A stretch of 54,991 nucleotides of DNA from Lacticaseibacillus suibinensis (lineage in GTDB: Bacteria > Bacillota > Bacilli > Lactobacillales > Lactobacillaceae): the NCBI RefSeq assembly GCF_003946175.1, contig NZ_RHOK01000018.1:1-54991 (forward strand), given 5' to 3'. Made by a program: the position numbers and the translations under genes. Each line of letters opens with the position of its first letter. The first letter of the stretch is position 1. Positions 1-8,526 of this stretch are shown here, piece by piece. Under the pieces are notes generated by a model. It was not told where the DNA came from and ran no database searches. It saw nothing but the letters and a program-made list of their open reading frames with translations.

Positions 1-190
1 CACGGTTGAGCATTTGGCGCTGATTCAAGGCGTAGGTCAAAGCGACGCCCAATCGCGACTTTGGCGCTGGAGCGGCTTGTTCACACCATGCCCAGAACTG
101 ATCGATCAGCGGTTTCAGGTCGGTCTGTCGACACTTCAGACGCTCCTCTTGAAGGCGGCGAAGCCAATTGCCCAACCCGGCGATTTTTTT
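1..190 (-). pseudogene. IS66-family transposase (TnpC) fragment
   Basis: Read leftward, the frame gives a stretch like the C-terminal half of IS66 TnpC proteins, including EERLKCRQTDLKPLID and SRLGVALTYALNQ. It runs off the left edge. Upstream it is cut at about 190 by the repeats that look like an IS21-type end, so the IS21 copy probably inserted into the IS66 gene. No start codon or catalytic N-terminal part is present in the window. The family call rests on remembered conserved blocks, not on a search. Confidence 0.6.
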
Positions 191-194
191 ACCC

Positions 195-236
195 CACTCG
201 GTGCTAAAATTGACACCACTCGGCGAAAGAATTGAC
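195..236. repeat. Two tandem imperfect repeats, likely IS21 end
   Basis: Two 20-bp copies start at 195 and 217. Both begin CACTCGG and end AATTGAC, with 16 of 20 bases shared. Multiple short transposase-binding repeats near each terminus are typical of IS21-family elements, so this is probably the downstream end of the istA/istB element. Confidence 0.55.
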
Positions 237-248
237 CAAGAATTTCAA

Positions 249-284
249 AAGTGGCACCGCTGAACGTTTTCAGCGGTGCCACTT
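249..284 (-). terminator. Perfect 16-bp hairpin downstream of the IS21 genes
   Basis: Arms 249-264 and 269-284 are perfectly complementary with a 4-nt loop. On the minus strand the stem is followed by TTTT, so it can end istA-istB-orf transcription. The plus strand also has a short T run after it. It could alternatively shield the element from outside transcription. Confidence 0.6.
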
Positions 285-289
285 CAGTT

Positions 290-496
290 TTATGGGAGCT
301 TATCACCTCGACCTTTTCCTAGATATTTCAAGATGACTTCCTTTCCGTATTCGAAGAGCTCGTCATCTGTCAATTTATCGTCATGTTCCCAGATGATATC
401 CACCAATGCGTCGCCAAGCACATTCTCCCAGTCTTCCATTGCGTCTGTATGTGCGTAGAACATCGCTAATCTTTGTTCCAGTTCAACTGAAATCAT
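290..496 (-). CDS. Small acidic passenger ORF of the IS21 element
   Basis: This ORF encodes 68 residues, rich in Asp and Glu (WEHDDKLTDDELFEYG) with a basic end (KGRGDKLP). Its ATG overlaps the istB stop as ATGA, so translation is probably coupled to istB. It ends just before the element's hairpin and terminal repeats, so it lies inside the IS21 unit. Standard IS21 elements carry only istA and istB. I do not recognise the protein; its length and acidity would suit a small regulator or protein-binding partner, but that is a guess. Confidence 0.55.
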   Translation of the reverse strand: MISVELEQRLAMFYAHTDAMEDWENVLGDALVDIIWEHDDKLTDDELFEYGKEVILKYLGKGRGDKLP

Positions 497-1251
497 GCAA
501 ATTCGCCTCCAATCCCATACCGCTCGCGCATCGATTTATCGCCTTGGATAAGGAGCTTGTAGGAATCATGGACGATCCGATCAAGGATCGCATCCGCAAT
601 CTGTGGGTTTCCCAGCTTACTATGCCAGCCTTCCGGCGCGAATTGAGTACAAAAGATCGTTGAACCACGCTGGCTTCGATACTCAATCAACTCAAGAATG
701 GTTTGGGATTGTTCATCGTTGACTGGCGTCAATAGCCATTCATCGATAATCAAAAGTTCGATTTTCTTGTATCGTTCAATAATCTTATGAAAGTCTCCGT
801 TGGCCTCATGCTTCGCCACAATCAGGTCATCAATTAGTTCGGGCAGACGTACATATTTAACTTTATGGAACTGATGACAAGCCTCAATTCCCAAGGCTGT
901 CGCTAACCATGTTTTCCCATTGCCTGAAGCACCCATCAAGATGACGTTATGATGCTCTTGAATGTACGTCCCAGTCGCAAGTCGTTGAATCAAACCCCGA
1001 TCCAATTTACGATCGGGTAGGTAATTGATATCTGCTACACATGGTTCATTCGTTCGAAAATTTGCACTTTTGATCAATCGATTCAGCTTATTCGATTGAA
1101 GACTTGCGTATGCCGCATCGACGAGTAGCTTAAACCGATCGTCAAAATTCATTGATCGATATTCGGCGTTACTTTCTTGCACCTCTAGGGCATCCGACAT
1201 CGCAGTAAGTCGCGTCTTACGTAGTTTGCGTTGCGTTTCATCATTTGTCAT
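493..1251 (-). CDS. istB: IS21-family helper ATPase IstB
   Basis: A 252-residue AAA+ ATPase that assists the IstA transposase in target selection and strand transfer. Walker A is GASGNGKTWLA near residue 110 and Walker B is LLIIDEW near 168, as expected for IstB and the related DnaC fold. Length is normal for the family. The start overlaps the istA stop as ATGA. The gene looks intact, but its istA partner is truncated, so the element should not move on its own. Confidence 0.9.
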   Translation of the reverse strand: MTNDETQRKLRKTRLTAMSDALEVQESNAEYRSMNFDDRFKLLVDAAYASLQSNKLNRLIKSANFRTNEPCVADINYLPDRKLDRGLIQRLATGTYIQEHHNVILMGASGNGKTWLATALGIEACHQFHKVKYVRLPELIDDLIVAKHEANGDFHKIIERYKKIELLIIDEWLLTPVNDEQSQTILELIEYRSQRGSTIFCTQFAPEGWHSKLGNPQIADAILDRIVHDSYKLLIQGDKSMRERYGIGGEFA

Positions 1252-1975
1252 TGATCGTTTCCTCCAAAGTAGGCTGCCCCGCGGGTGAATCCATAGTCTG
1301 GTTCATTGGTCGGCTTCTGTACTGGAATCTTCTGACTCCTTAGTACTCGCTCAACTACCGACACCGTCGGTGCGGTCGCAATCTTCATTACGGTCGTACA
1401 TGCGGCTTCGATTTCAATGCCTGCGTATTTTCGATCTAGGCCTTTGAATCGAAAGGCCGCGCTTAGTCCTTGTTTTTCGCTTGCGGCAGACTGGAGAAGA
1501 TACCGCATTACACCAAGCGTGTTGATGCCAACCGCTTCCGCCCAAGCTAATGCATTCTCTGGTGTATGATCAACGAACAGTTTATGTTCTGCTGGCAAAT
1601 GGTCATGATTGGTTGAAAATTGCCCGAATTTACCACTTAGTCGTTTATGAGAGGCAATCCGATTACCTTTATAGAAAACCTCTACGATATCTTTCGTCAC
1701 CTTGATATCCACTTTGGATGAGATATACTCGTAAGGAACAGAGTAAAACTGACTTTCCACGTTGATGTGGTAGTCTAATTGTACGGTGGCAGTCCGCCAA
1801 CTGGCCATCGTGTAAGCTTGAACTGGTAGTGGTCGCAAGGCAAAGCTTTCTTCATCCTGAAACGCCGAAAGGCGACTACCTTGTTTGTATTTCTTCGTAA
1901 ACGGTCGTTCGTTGAACTCCTTGAGTTTGATACGAACGGCCTTATTTAATTCCTCGAGGTCAAAGAACGTTTCAT
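1248..1975 (-). pseudogene. istA: IS21 transposase IstA, C-terminal part only
   Basis: An open frame without an N-terminus runs from the IS30 left end at 1976 down to the stop at 1248. It includes EELNKAVRIKLKEFNERPF and a later GFTRGAAYFGGNDQ end, matching the C-terminal half of IstA. The DDE catalytic core should lie upstream and is missing. The usual istA-istB ATGA overlap is kept. The truncation coincides exactly with the IS30 inverted repeat. Confidence 0.85.
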
Positions 1976-3100
1976 TCCCTCAATTTTCAAGTCAAGTGCA
2001 ACACCTTAGCGACTAGACCAAAAAGGCCATGAAGACCTATTCTTGTTAGTGCTAGCTAAACAAGAAAGCAGGAATCTTCATGACCCACTCTCAGACTAAC
2101 ACCCACAAGCATTACCAACAACTCAGTTTTAGCGACCGTGCTACAATTCAGGCCCTTCGGGCTGCTGGTGACACCGCGACCGTGATTGCACAGAAGCTTC
2201 ATCGCAGTCGTCACTCGCATCAAGTCTATCTTGCGGAAACTGCCCAAGCCATGCACGACCGTAAACGCGATAGAACCGGTCACTACGCCTTTCTTAAGAC
2301 CGGCCGTGCGTTCTTCAAGGCTCTCGCCAGGGAGCTTACTCGTAAGCCGCGCGTACACAGCGTTGATAGCTTCGTACACTTCTATCGCGACCAGGGCAAG
2401 GCTTGCCCTTCAACGACAACTGTGTATCGCTACATCGACGCCGGGCTGCTTGAGCTAGACAACATGACACTTCCCAAGAAGCTCCGACGCCGCATCAAAG
2501 GCTATAAGAACGCCCACAAGCGCAAGAATAAGAAGATATACGGCGACTCAATCGAGTTGCGTCCTGCGGCCGTGAATGACCGCACAGGCGTGGGACATTG
2601 GGAAGGCGACTTGGTCAAAGGTATTCGCTTAGCTGATGAGCCAGCATTAATGACGCTCACAGAACGGTACAGCCGGACTGAGATCATCGTCAAGATTCCT
2701 GACTATCATGCGGGCACCTGCCTTAAAGCCTTGCAGGACACGATCGACGACTACGGGGCCAAGGAATTTGAGAGTATCACTTTTGACAATGGTTCCGAGT
2801 TTGCCAAGTTATCAGAGATTGTTGGAACCCAGATTTACTTCGCACATCCGTACTCGCCTTGGGAGCGTGGCACAAACGAGAACGCCAATGGACTGCTTAG
2901 GGAGTACTTCCCGAAGGGAAAGTCTCTCAGGGACGTTACGCTGGTTGAGATCCAAGCAGTCCAATCCGCACTGAACCATCGTCCCAGACGTATTCTGAAC
3001 TATCTTCGACCATGCGATTACTACCGACGCATGGCTTAACAACCTAGACCACTATCAAGGATTCGTTATCATCGTTGCACTTGACTTGAAAATTGAGGGA
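1976..3100 (+). mobile_element. IS30-family insertion sequence, 1125 bp
   Basis: The ends are a perfect 27-bp inverted repeat: 1976-2002 begins TCCCTCAATTTTCAAG and 3074-3100 ends AAAATTGAGGGA. One transposase gene fills the inside. The bases flanking the two ends (CAT on the left, AGA on the right) do not match, and the two sides belong to different insertion sequences. The copy therefore probably took part in a deletion or rearrangement after insertion. Confidence 0.9.
2080..3039 (+). CDS. IS30-family DDE transposase
   Basis: A 319-residue transposase. The catalytic triad is visible: Asp in GHWEGDLV, Asp in TFDNGSEF and Glu in ERGTNENANGLLREYFPKG. The N-terminal helix-turn-helix begins normally (SFSDRATIQALRAAGDTATVIAQKLHR is split here only for length), but the usual STIxREL recognition-helix block and following residues seem to be absent: the frame goes from HRSR straight to HSHQVYLAE. 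About 18 residues would be missing in frame compared with remembered lactobacillal IS30 proteins, so activity is doubtful. Confidence 0.9.
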   Translation: MTHSQTNTHKHYQQLSFSDRATIQALRAAGDTATVIAQKLHRSRHSHQVYLAETAQAMHDRKRDRTGHYAFLKTGRAFFKALARELTRKPRVHSVDSFVHFYRDQGKACPSTTTVYRYIDAGLLELDNMTLPKKLRRRIKGYKNAHKRKNKKIYGDSIELRPAAVNDRTGVGHWEGDLVKGIRLADEPALMTLTERYSRTEIIVKIPDYHAGTCLKALQDTIDDYGAKEFESITFDNGSEFAKLSEIVGTQIYFAHPYSPWERGTNENANGLLREYFPKGKSLRDVTLVEIQAVQSALNHRPRRILNYLRPCDYYRRMA

Positions 3101-3387
3101 AGATTTTTTCTTTTGCAAGTAGTAGTCTGCGATGTGGCACTGATGGTAGTGACTAGCTGAAGCCATTTGGCCAATGGTTCGGTATAAGATTTTACGAGCC
3201 ATTGTATTACCGCGTTTACTAATATGGTCAGCCGTAATAAATTGTCCGGATTCATAATGACGCAAATCCACTCCAACAAAAGCATTTAAGGCATTCGGGT
3301 TCCGAAAGCGTCGAATGTCACCTAAGGTGCCTAAGAGTAAGACAGCGGTTGTGTTTGAGATTCCTGGAAGTAAAATTAAGACAGTAG
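3101..3387 (-). pseudogene. IS110-family transposase C-terminal fragment
   Basis: The minus frame reads LPGISNTTAVLLLGTLGDI, then RNPNALNAFVGVDLRHYESG and KRGNTMARKILYRTIGQM, typical of the C-terminal (IS116/IS110/IS902) domain. The fragment is cut downstream by the IS30 right end at 3100. Upstream it abuts the stop codon of the ABC ATPase gene. The DEDD catalytic N-terminal domain is absent. Confidence 0.85.
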
Positions 3388-4059
3388 CTAATTTATCATT
3401 TGCATCTTACCATCAATTATCTGATAAACTTTGTCTGCCGTATTTTTTAACCTTAAGTCATGAGTAACTACAATAATAATTTTATTTCTCTTATGTGCTA
3501 AATCTCTGAGTAACTCGATTACTTTCATAGATCTATCCGTATCTAAGGCGGCTGTGGGTTCATCCGCTAAGATATAGTCAGGATCAGTGTATAATGCTCT
3601 AGCAATTGCCACACGTTGCTTTTGTCCACCAGAGAGTTGATTAGGATATTTTTTTAGGAGTTCTAAAAGTCCTAAATTAGATAGAAGTTCATGCATTTTT
3701 TGCTCAGTTAAATTTTGTTTTTTTAGTTTATCTACTAATTTAAACTGTTCTTCGACCGTTAAAAATGGAACTAAGTTATAAGATTGTAAAACAAATCCTA
3801 TTTTTTCCAATCTTAATTTTGTTTGCTGTTTTTTGGATAAACTTTTAATTGTGCTGTCATTTATTTTTACGTCACCCTCAGTTGGTGTCTGCAGCCCGCC
3901 GGCTATAGTCAAAAATGTAGTTTTTCCTGATCCTGATGGCCCTACAACTAAAATAAGCTGACCACTTTCTGCTTTAAAATTAATATTTTCCAGCGCTACG
4001 TACCTACTACTCCCTTCTCCGAAAACTTTTGTCACCGATTCAAAAATTAGATTTGACAT
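3388..4059 (-). CDS. ABC transporter ATP-binding protein, LolD/MacB type
   Basis: Cytoplasmic ATPase of an export-type or mechanotransmission ABC system. Walker A is GPSGSGKT at residues 40-47, the signature is LSGGQKQR and Walker B is YILADEPTAALD. The chosen ATG follows GGAGG by 8 nt; an in-frame extension upstream lies inside the permease gene and lacks such a site. It follows its permease by 4 nt. The coding sequence is far more AT-rich than the core genes, which suggests acquisition. The stop codon sits at the junction with the IS110 fragment, so the last residues may be altered. Confidence 0.9.
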   Translation of the reverse strand: MSNLIFESVTKVFGEGSSRYVALENINFKAESGQLILVVGPSGSGKTTFLTIAGGLQTPTEGDVKINDSTIKSLSKKQQTKLRLEKIGFVLQSYNLVPFLTVEEQFKLVDKLKKQNLTEQKMHELLSNLGLLELLKKYPNQLSGGQKQRVAIARALYTDPDYILADEPTAALDTDRSMKVIELLRDLAHKRNKIIIVVTHDLRLKNTADKVYQIIDGKMQMIN

Positions 4060-4063
4060 GCAA

Positions 4064-5110
4064 TTAACCTCCAATAATTTTGTAAGGATCAACTTTGGCG
4101 ATTTGACGAATAGGTATCAGTGCACCTAACAAGGACATAACGATAATACCAACTCCAGTTACAAAAACGTTACTTTTGTCAATCACAATTGGAACCTCGC
4201 TTGGTAATGTAAGAGCCGTTATTTCACCCAACATAATGGCTATGATAACGCCAACAATCGACATGACAAATGATTGAAATAACGTACTCAAAATAAGATA
4301 TTGCGTTGAGACTCCTTGCGCCTTCAAGACACCTAAGTTGGGTAATTTTTGAACAGTCAGAATATACAAGAAAATTGAAATAACAATTAGAATAATAATA
4401 TACAAAAAAGCAATCATGAAGTCGAATGTGAGTTGTTGTGCGCTATATCCAGGTAATTTCTTAATAAATGAGCTAATGCTCAATTGATTGGTCCCTTTTG
4501 GTATTTTTGAATTCTTTAACTTATTCTTGAATACCACAGCATTTGTTACACCTTTATTCAATGGTTGAATAGTATCTTGTGAAATATAAACCACGGGAAG
4601 AGCACTTAAAGTTGCCCTGGGTGTAAAACCTGTAATTTTAATCTTCAATGATGAATTAGCAACTAACAAGTAGTCACCAATTTTGAATCCATCATTTTTG
4701 AATTTATCCGATACAACACTGTTATTATTTCTGATATTTTTACTACCACTTGTTATTTTCAATTTTTTAAATATGAATGATTTGGAATCAAGAGCTACTA
4801 ATTGAGCATTCTCTTTTAATCCGTTTTCTGATTTTACAAGGGTACTATACTGTGAAATTCGGGTTCCATTATTTGGTAAACTAACAACCGTATCCTGTGA
4901 AAGAAAAGATTGTGGTAAACGTCCTTCAGAATCACTATTTAAGACAATACTTGAAGCATTCCACTCGTTAATTGCCGCTTTGTTTAGGTCAGCTAAACCA
5001 GTAGCTAAACCAGTAAGAATAATCAGAAGATAACTTACTAAAAATATAAGTGCCACTATTAGGCTATAACGCAATTTTTCATGTAACATTTCTTTAATAG
5101 CTAAAAACAT
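4064..5110 (-). CDS. FtsX-like ABC permease (DevC/MacB-like)
   Basis: A 348-residue membrane protein with one N-terminal transmembrane helix (about residues 14-37), a soluble extracellular part to about 225, and three C-terminal helices (about 228-250, 272-297, 315-335), the FtsX/MacB topology. An AGGAGATC site precedes the ATG. It pairs with the downstream ATPase. The substrate cannot be read from sequence; bacteriocin or peptide export and immunity, or lipoprotein handling, are usual roles. Its AT-rich composition differs from both the R-M genes and the core genome. Confidence 0.85.
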   Translation of the reverse strand: MFLAIKEMLHEKLRYSLIVALIFLVSYLLIILTGLATGLADLNKAAINEWNASSIVLNSDSEGRLPQSFLSQDTVVSLPNNGTRISQYSTLVKSENGLKENAQLVALDSKSFIFKKLKITSGSKNIRNNNSVVSDKFKNDGFKIGDYLLVANSSLKIKITGFTPRATLSALPVVYISQDTIQPLNKGVTNAVVFKNKLKNSKIPKGTNQLSISSFIKKLPGYSAQQLTFDFMIAFLYIIILIVISIFLYILTVQKLPNLGVLKAQGVSTQYLILSTLFQSFVMSIVGVIIAIMLGEITALTLPSEVPIVIDKSNVFVTGVGIIVMSLLGALIPIRQIAKVDPYKIIGG

Positions 5111-5493
5111 AATGATCTCCTGTTATTAATTATATTTATTATTGACGAATCAAAGACGCTTTCTGAAGTCTTACCAGAAGGTTTACTTGTATTTGTTACG
5201 ATGGCCAGTTCAGGAATTTCATTGTTTATTTGCCCAGATTCAAGGTCGTTTGAGAGCACTCTAATTGCGTCTCTTACTGAACTTGCTGGGATTTGAGCGG
5301 CTATATTCTTTACCTCCTTAACCTGAAAGTAATGCATTGAGCCATCCTCGTATCTTATATCTATATCATCTTGGCCCTCCACGTTGATCCACTCAACTTC
5401 CTTTATCCTTAAAATTAGCAAATACAGCGCAGCAAAGTCTTGATAATGAAAGCCTCTCTGAGTCCCCGAAGCGTTTGTACTGCCCACACTCAT
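5101..5493 (-). pseudogene. Truncated DUF4297 / Cap4-like nuclease N-terminus
   Basis: The ATG at 5493 follows GGAGGTGGCGGA. The frame shows ASGTQRGFHYQDFAALYLLI, then VEGQDDIDIRYEDG and HYFQVKEVKN, the pattern of the DUF4297 (Cap4-type dsDNA endonuclease) N-terminal domain with a PD-(D/E)XK core (D...QVK). After about residue 120 the homologous part stops, and the frame ends overlapping the permease start. Full proteins of this type are several hundred residues. The gene starts 48 nt after res in the same direction, so it may once have been the last gene of the defence operon. No CD-NTase gene is nearby. Confidence 0.65.
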
Positions 5494-5541
5494 TCCGCCA
5501 CCTCCAATCCGTAATGACAATTGACTTAAGCCAGGCGCTTT

Positions 5542-8514
5542 CTATCTTGCCAACCCTCGTTCGTCTCTTAACACCTTAAACGTCACCCCTGTATCCAGAG
5601 CCTCAAAATGCGCCTTCCCAGACCGAAGCTGCAACCGCTCGCGACCACGCAATGCTTCCTCATCAGAATTGGCTTTAGTATCCGCAACAAAATAAAGCCG
5701 CGTTCCGGCATCTTCCTCATACAAGATCGCCCAGTCAGGATTGTATGTTCCAAGCGGTGTCTTCACCTTGAACCAGTCAGGCATCTTAATATAGAACCTG
5801 ACATTATCATCCTGCTCACAGTCCCGCGCGAATTGCTTTTCAGTGTCGGAGTCAGTGACGATGTAATTATAGACGGTTTTCCCGCCATCAACGGCCACGG
5901 CGTTACCTTCTTGTCCGTCGTGGTCCAAATAAGCATAAAGCGTCTCTGCCGTGAATAAGCGCTGTTCGTACTCGTCTCCGGTCTTTCGGTATTCAATCCC
6001 GTCAACCATGAGCTGACGTTTCTCCCAGTTAATCAACTTGGCAGCCTGCGTCATGTAGCTTTGTGGGTTCGCCTCAAACGCAGCTAAACTATCAACTCCG
6101 TTCAATATTTTGGCTAATGTTCGCCGAGTCAATTGTGTCTCATTCTGCAGGAATGTAAGAATATCAGGAAGCTCATATGGCGTCTGATCACTGCTCGATA
6201 GGCGTCGTTCGTGCGGATCATGTACTTCCATCCCGGCAGCAGTATTTTGAATCAGTGCCTTGGAGTAAGTGAAGTTTCCTTTGTGAGTCGTGATATTATT
6301 TAGTTTTTTCACTGCGCGATCAATCAGAGCTTCTGTGTCAAAATGCACACGATAAGTCGTCTTTTCCTTTATCCGGTCCCAAAGAGCAAGAAAATCATCA
6401 CTCAGTGCTTCCTTATTCACATCCACCTCATGCCGATCAGCGCGATTCCGAATTTCTAGAGACTTGACGTGTTTCTCTGCAATCGCCAGGACGGGTGCCT
6501 CAAATGGTGCATATTCTTCTGGTAGTTCTATTTGCTTATTCTTAATCGCACTTCTTAGCTTATCAGTGGCCTTGTGAGCGGTGTTCAAAAAGCCATCGTC
6601 TGTTAAGGCTTGCACTAGAGCTTTGGAACGTTTTTTACCGAGCACTTCTTGTTCACCAGTAAATTCGTCTTTACTCAGAACAATCGTTGCAAATGTGTCT
6701 GGCCCAAATACGCCGAACTTAACACCATCGTCGGCATATTCTTTCTGTAAGGTCTCGGCAAAGTCTTTATAGCTCTCGTTCGCCATCACCGTCAGCGTAT
6801 TGACTTCGAAACCAGGGATTCGCCGCCCGGATTGATCAACAGCAATGCGCAGACCACGACCCACTTTTTGTCGCTTAGTCATCGTGTCCTTCGTGTCCGC
6901 CAACGTACAGATCTGAAAAATATTAGGATTATCCCAGCCTTCACGAAGCGCGGAGTGAGAAAAGACGAAACGTAATTTGTTAACGCTTGCCACCGCCCCA
7001 GTATCGGGATCGTATGCTGTCAGCAACCCCTCTTTGTCTTTCATAATCATACTGTACGTTGATTCATCCGCTGCCGTATCTCCACGCGTATTTTTGAAGC
7101 GTTTCTTACCGTCACGCGAAAAATATCCATCATGTACTTCTGAGACTGGCACCTTGGCATCACGGAGGCCGCTAAATTTTTTGGAATGAATTAAGGCGTT
7201 ATATTCTTCTTCGAAGATCTTCGCATACTTACCAAGACTCGTGGTGCCATCATCGTTGTATTCACGGTAGTTCTCGACCTTATCCAAGAAAAACAGGCTG
7301 AGCACCTTTACTGGAATCTTGGCCTTCTGAAAGCGCAGTTCCTTCTCTAAGTGTTCCTGGATTGTCTGTTTGATTTGGTCGCGTTTCAAAGCTTCATCTT
7401 CTGCATTCGAAGAGGCTAAGGTTATCTCACTTGGCTCGCCAGAAAAATAGACGGTTTCAGCCCCCGGAGTCGTATCTATATCAGTGACAAATCCAACTTT
7501 ACTGTATGTCTGAAGTTTAGTCTTGCTGGCAATATCCGTATCCTTCTTCACGGTTATGATTGCCTTATCAGCGTCTTGTTTAGTCTTCTTATAGACCTCA
7601 ATTCGGGCAGAGATAGCGCCTTTCTTATTGTTCGTACTTACGAGACGCAAATATGCTCGATTGCCGTCCTCATCCATCTGGACACCAGCAACCTCAATTT
7701 GTTTAACCAATTGTTGGTCGTACGCCTCTACCGGCCCTAGTCGGTAAATAGTTGGATAACTTTCCTTGTGAGTGGCTGAGTACCTGAAACCAATACAAGG
7801 ATTGAGCCTATTAATCGCAGCCTTCGCATTGGGAGTCCCATCTACCGACTGTGGTTCGTCAATAATCAATATAGGCCTGGTCTGTGCCAGAAAGTCAATC
7901 GGACGATCACCACCCAGCTTGTCGTTCTCCTGATTCATGACGTTAGTATCCTTATTGAACGCTTGAATGGTCGTGATCATGATTTGAATGTTGCTCGAGC
8001 TTGCAAACTCCCTCACTCGGTTGAGATCATTGCTGGAATAGACAAATGAGTCATAGATTGCACCATTGTATTGCGATGATAGATAACCACGCGTTATCTC
8101 GATAGACTTCTGCACCCCTTCACGTATGGCCACTGAGGGTACCACAATGATAAACTTCAAGAAGCCGTATTGTTTATTGAGCTCAAGAATCGTCTTCAAA
8201 TAAACCAGCGTCTTCCCTGTGCCAGTCTCCATTTCAATATTGAAAGACGGGAATTGTTTATTCTCGCCCGTCAGTTCATCATCTGGGGCAATTCCGTTGC
8301 TAATCTGAATCTGCTGCATGTTCTTAATTAATTCAGCACGAGTAATATTGACGCTGTTGCCGACCCCAACCCCGTCTTCAGAAAAGAATGCGCCTTGTGC
8401 GTTTGAATTCGACAAAGTGAAATTAGCTTGCCGAACCGTTTGACCTTTGAATAATAGGGTGGCAGCTTGGACTGCCTGAAGCTGGTACTCCAGCTCATCA
8501 AACTTAATCTTCAT
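5542..8514 (-). CDS. res: Type III restriction enzyme Res subunit
   Basis: A 990-residue SF2 helicase-nuclease that needs Mod to recognise DNA and cleaves after ATP-driven communication between sites. Walker A is ETGTGKT (ending at residue 102), motif II is DEPQ at 219-222, motif III is RYSATH and motif VI is QKVGRGLRI. The C-terminal nuclease is visible as YNPDWAILYEE followed by YFVADTK, a D...(A)DTK PD-(D/E)XK core. The chosen ATG follows GGGGGTG; a GTG nine bases upstream lies inside that site. It starts 12 nt after mod. No disruption is seen, so the enzyme is probably active. Confidence 0.93.
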   Translation of the reverse strand: MKIKFDELEYQLQAVQAATLLFKGQTVRQANFTLSNSNAQGAFFSEDGVGVGNSVNITRAELIKNMQQIQISNGIAPDDELTGENKQFPSFNIEMETGTGKTLVYLKTILELNKQYGFLKFIIVVPSVAIREGVQKSIEITRGYLSSQYNGAIYDSFVYSSNDLNRVREFASSSNIQIMITTIQAFNKDTNVMNQENDKLGGDRPIDFLAQTRPILIIDEPQSVDGTPNAKAAINRLNPCIGFRYSATHKESYPTIYRLGPVEAYDQQLVKQIEVAGVQMDEDGNRAYLRLVSTNNKKGAISARIEVYKKTKQDADKAIITVKKDTDIASKTKLQTYSKVGFVTDIDTTPGAETVYFSGEPSEITLASSNAEDEALKRDQIKQTIQEHLEKELRFQKAKIPVKVLSLFFLDKVENYREYNDDGTTSLGKYAKIFEEEYNALIHSKKFSGLRDAKVPVSEVHDGYFSRDGKKRFKNTRGDTAADESTYSMIMKDKEGLLTAYDPDTGAVASVNKLRFVFSHSALREGWDNPNIFQICTLADTKDTMTKRQKVGRGLRIAVDQSGRRIPGFEVNTLTVMANESYKDFAETLQKEYADDGVKFGVFGPDTFATIVLSKDEFTGEQEVLGKKRSKALVQALTDDGFLNTAHKATDKLRSAIKNKQIELPEEYAPFEAPVLAIAEKHVKSLEIRNRADRHEVDVNKEALSDDFLALWDRIKEKTTYRVHFDTEALIDRAVKKLNNITTHKGNFTYSKALIQNTAAGMEVHDPHERRLSSSDQTPYELPDILTFLQNETQLTRRTLAKILNGVDSLAAFEANPQSYMTQAAKLINWEKRQLMVDGIEYRKTGDEYEQRLFTAETLYAYLDHDGQEGNAVAVDGGKTVYNYIVTDSDTEKQFARDCEQDDNVRFYIKMPDWFKVKTPLGTYNPDWAILYEEDAGTRLYFVADTKANSDEEALRGRERLQLRSGKAHFEALDTGVTFKVLRDERGLAR

Positions 8515-8526
8515 TACAAGCACCCC

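Noticed and set aside
14-235. A 73-codon plus-strand ORF at the left edge
   Set aside because: The opposite strand reads as IS66 transposase and IS21 end repeats, which explains the sequence better.
5101-5493. CBASS locus based on the Cap4-like fragment
   Set aside because: No CD-NTase gene lies nearby, and the sensor part of the protein is missing.
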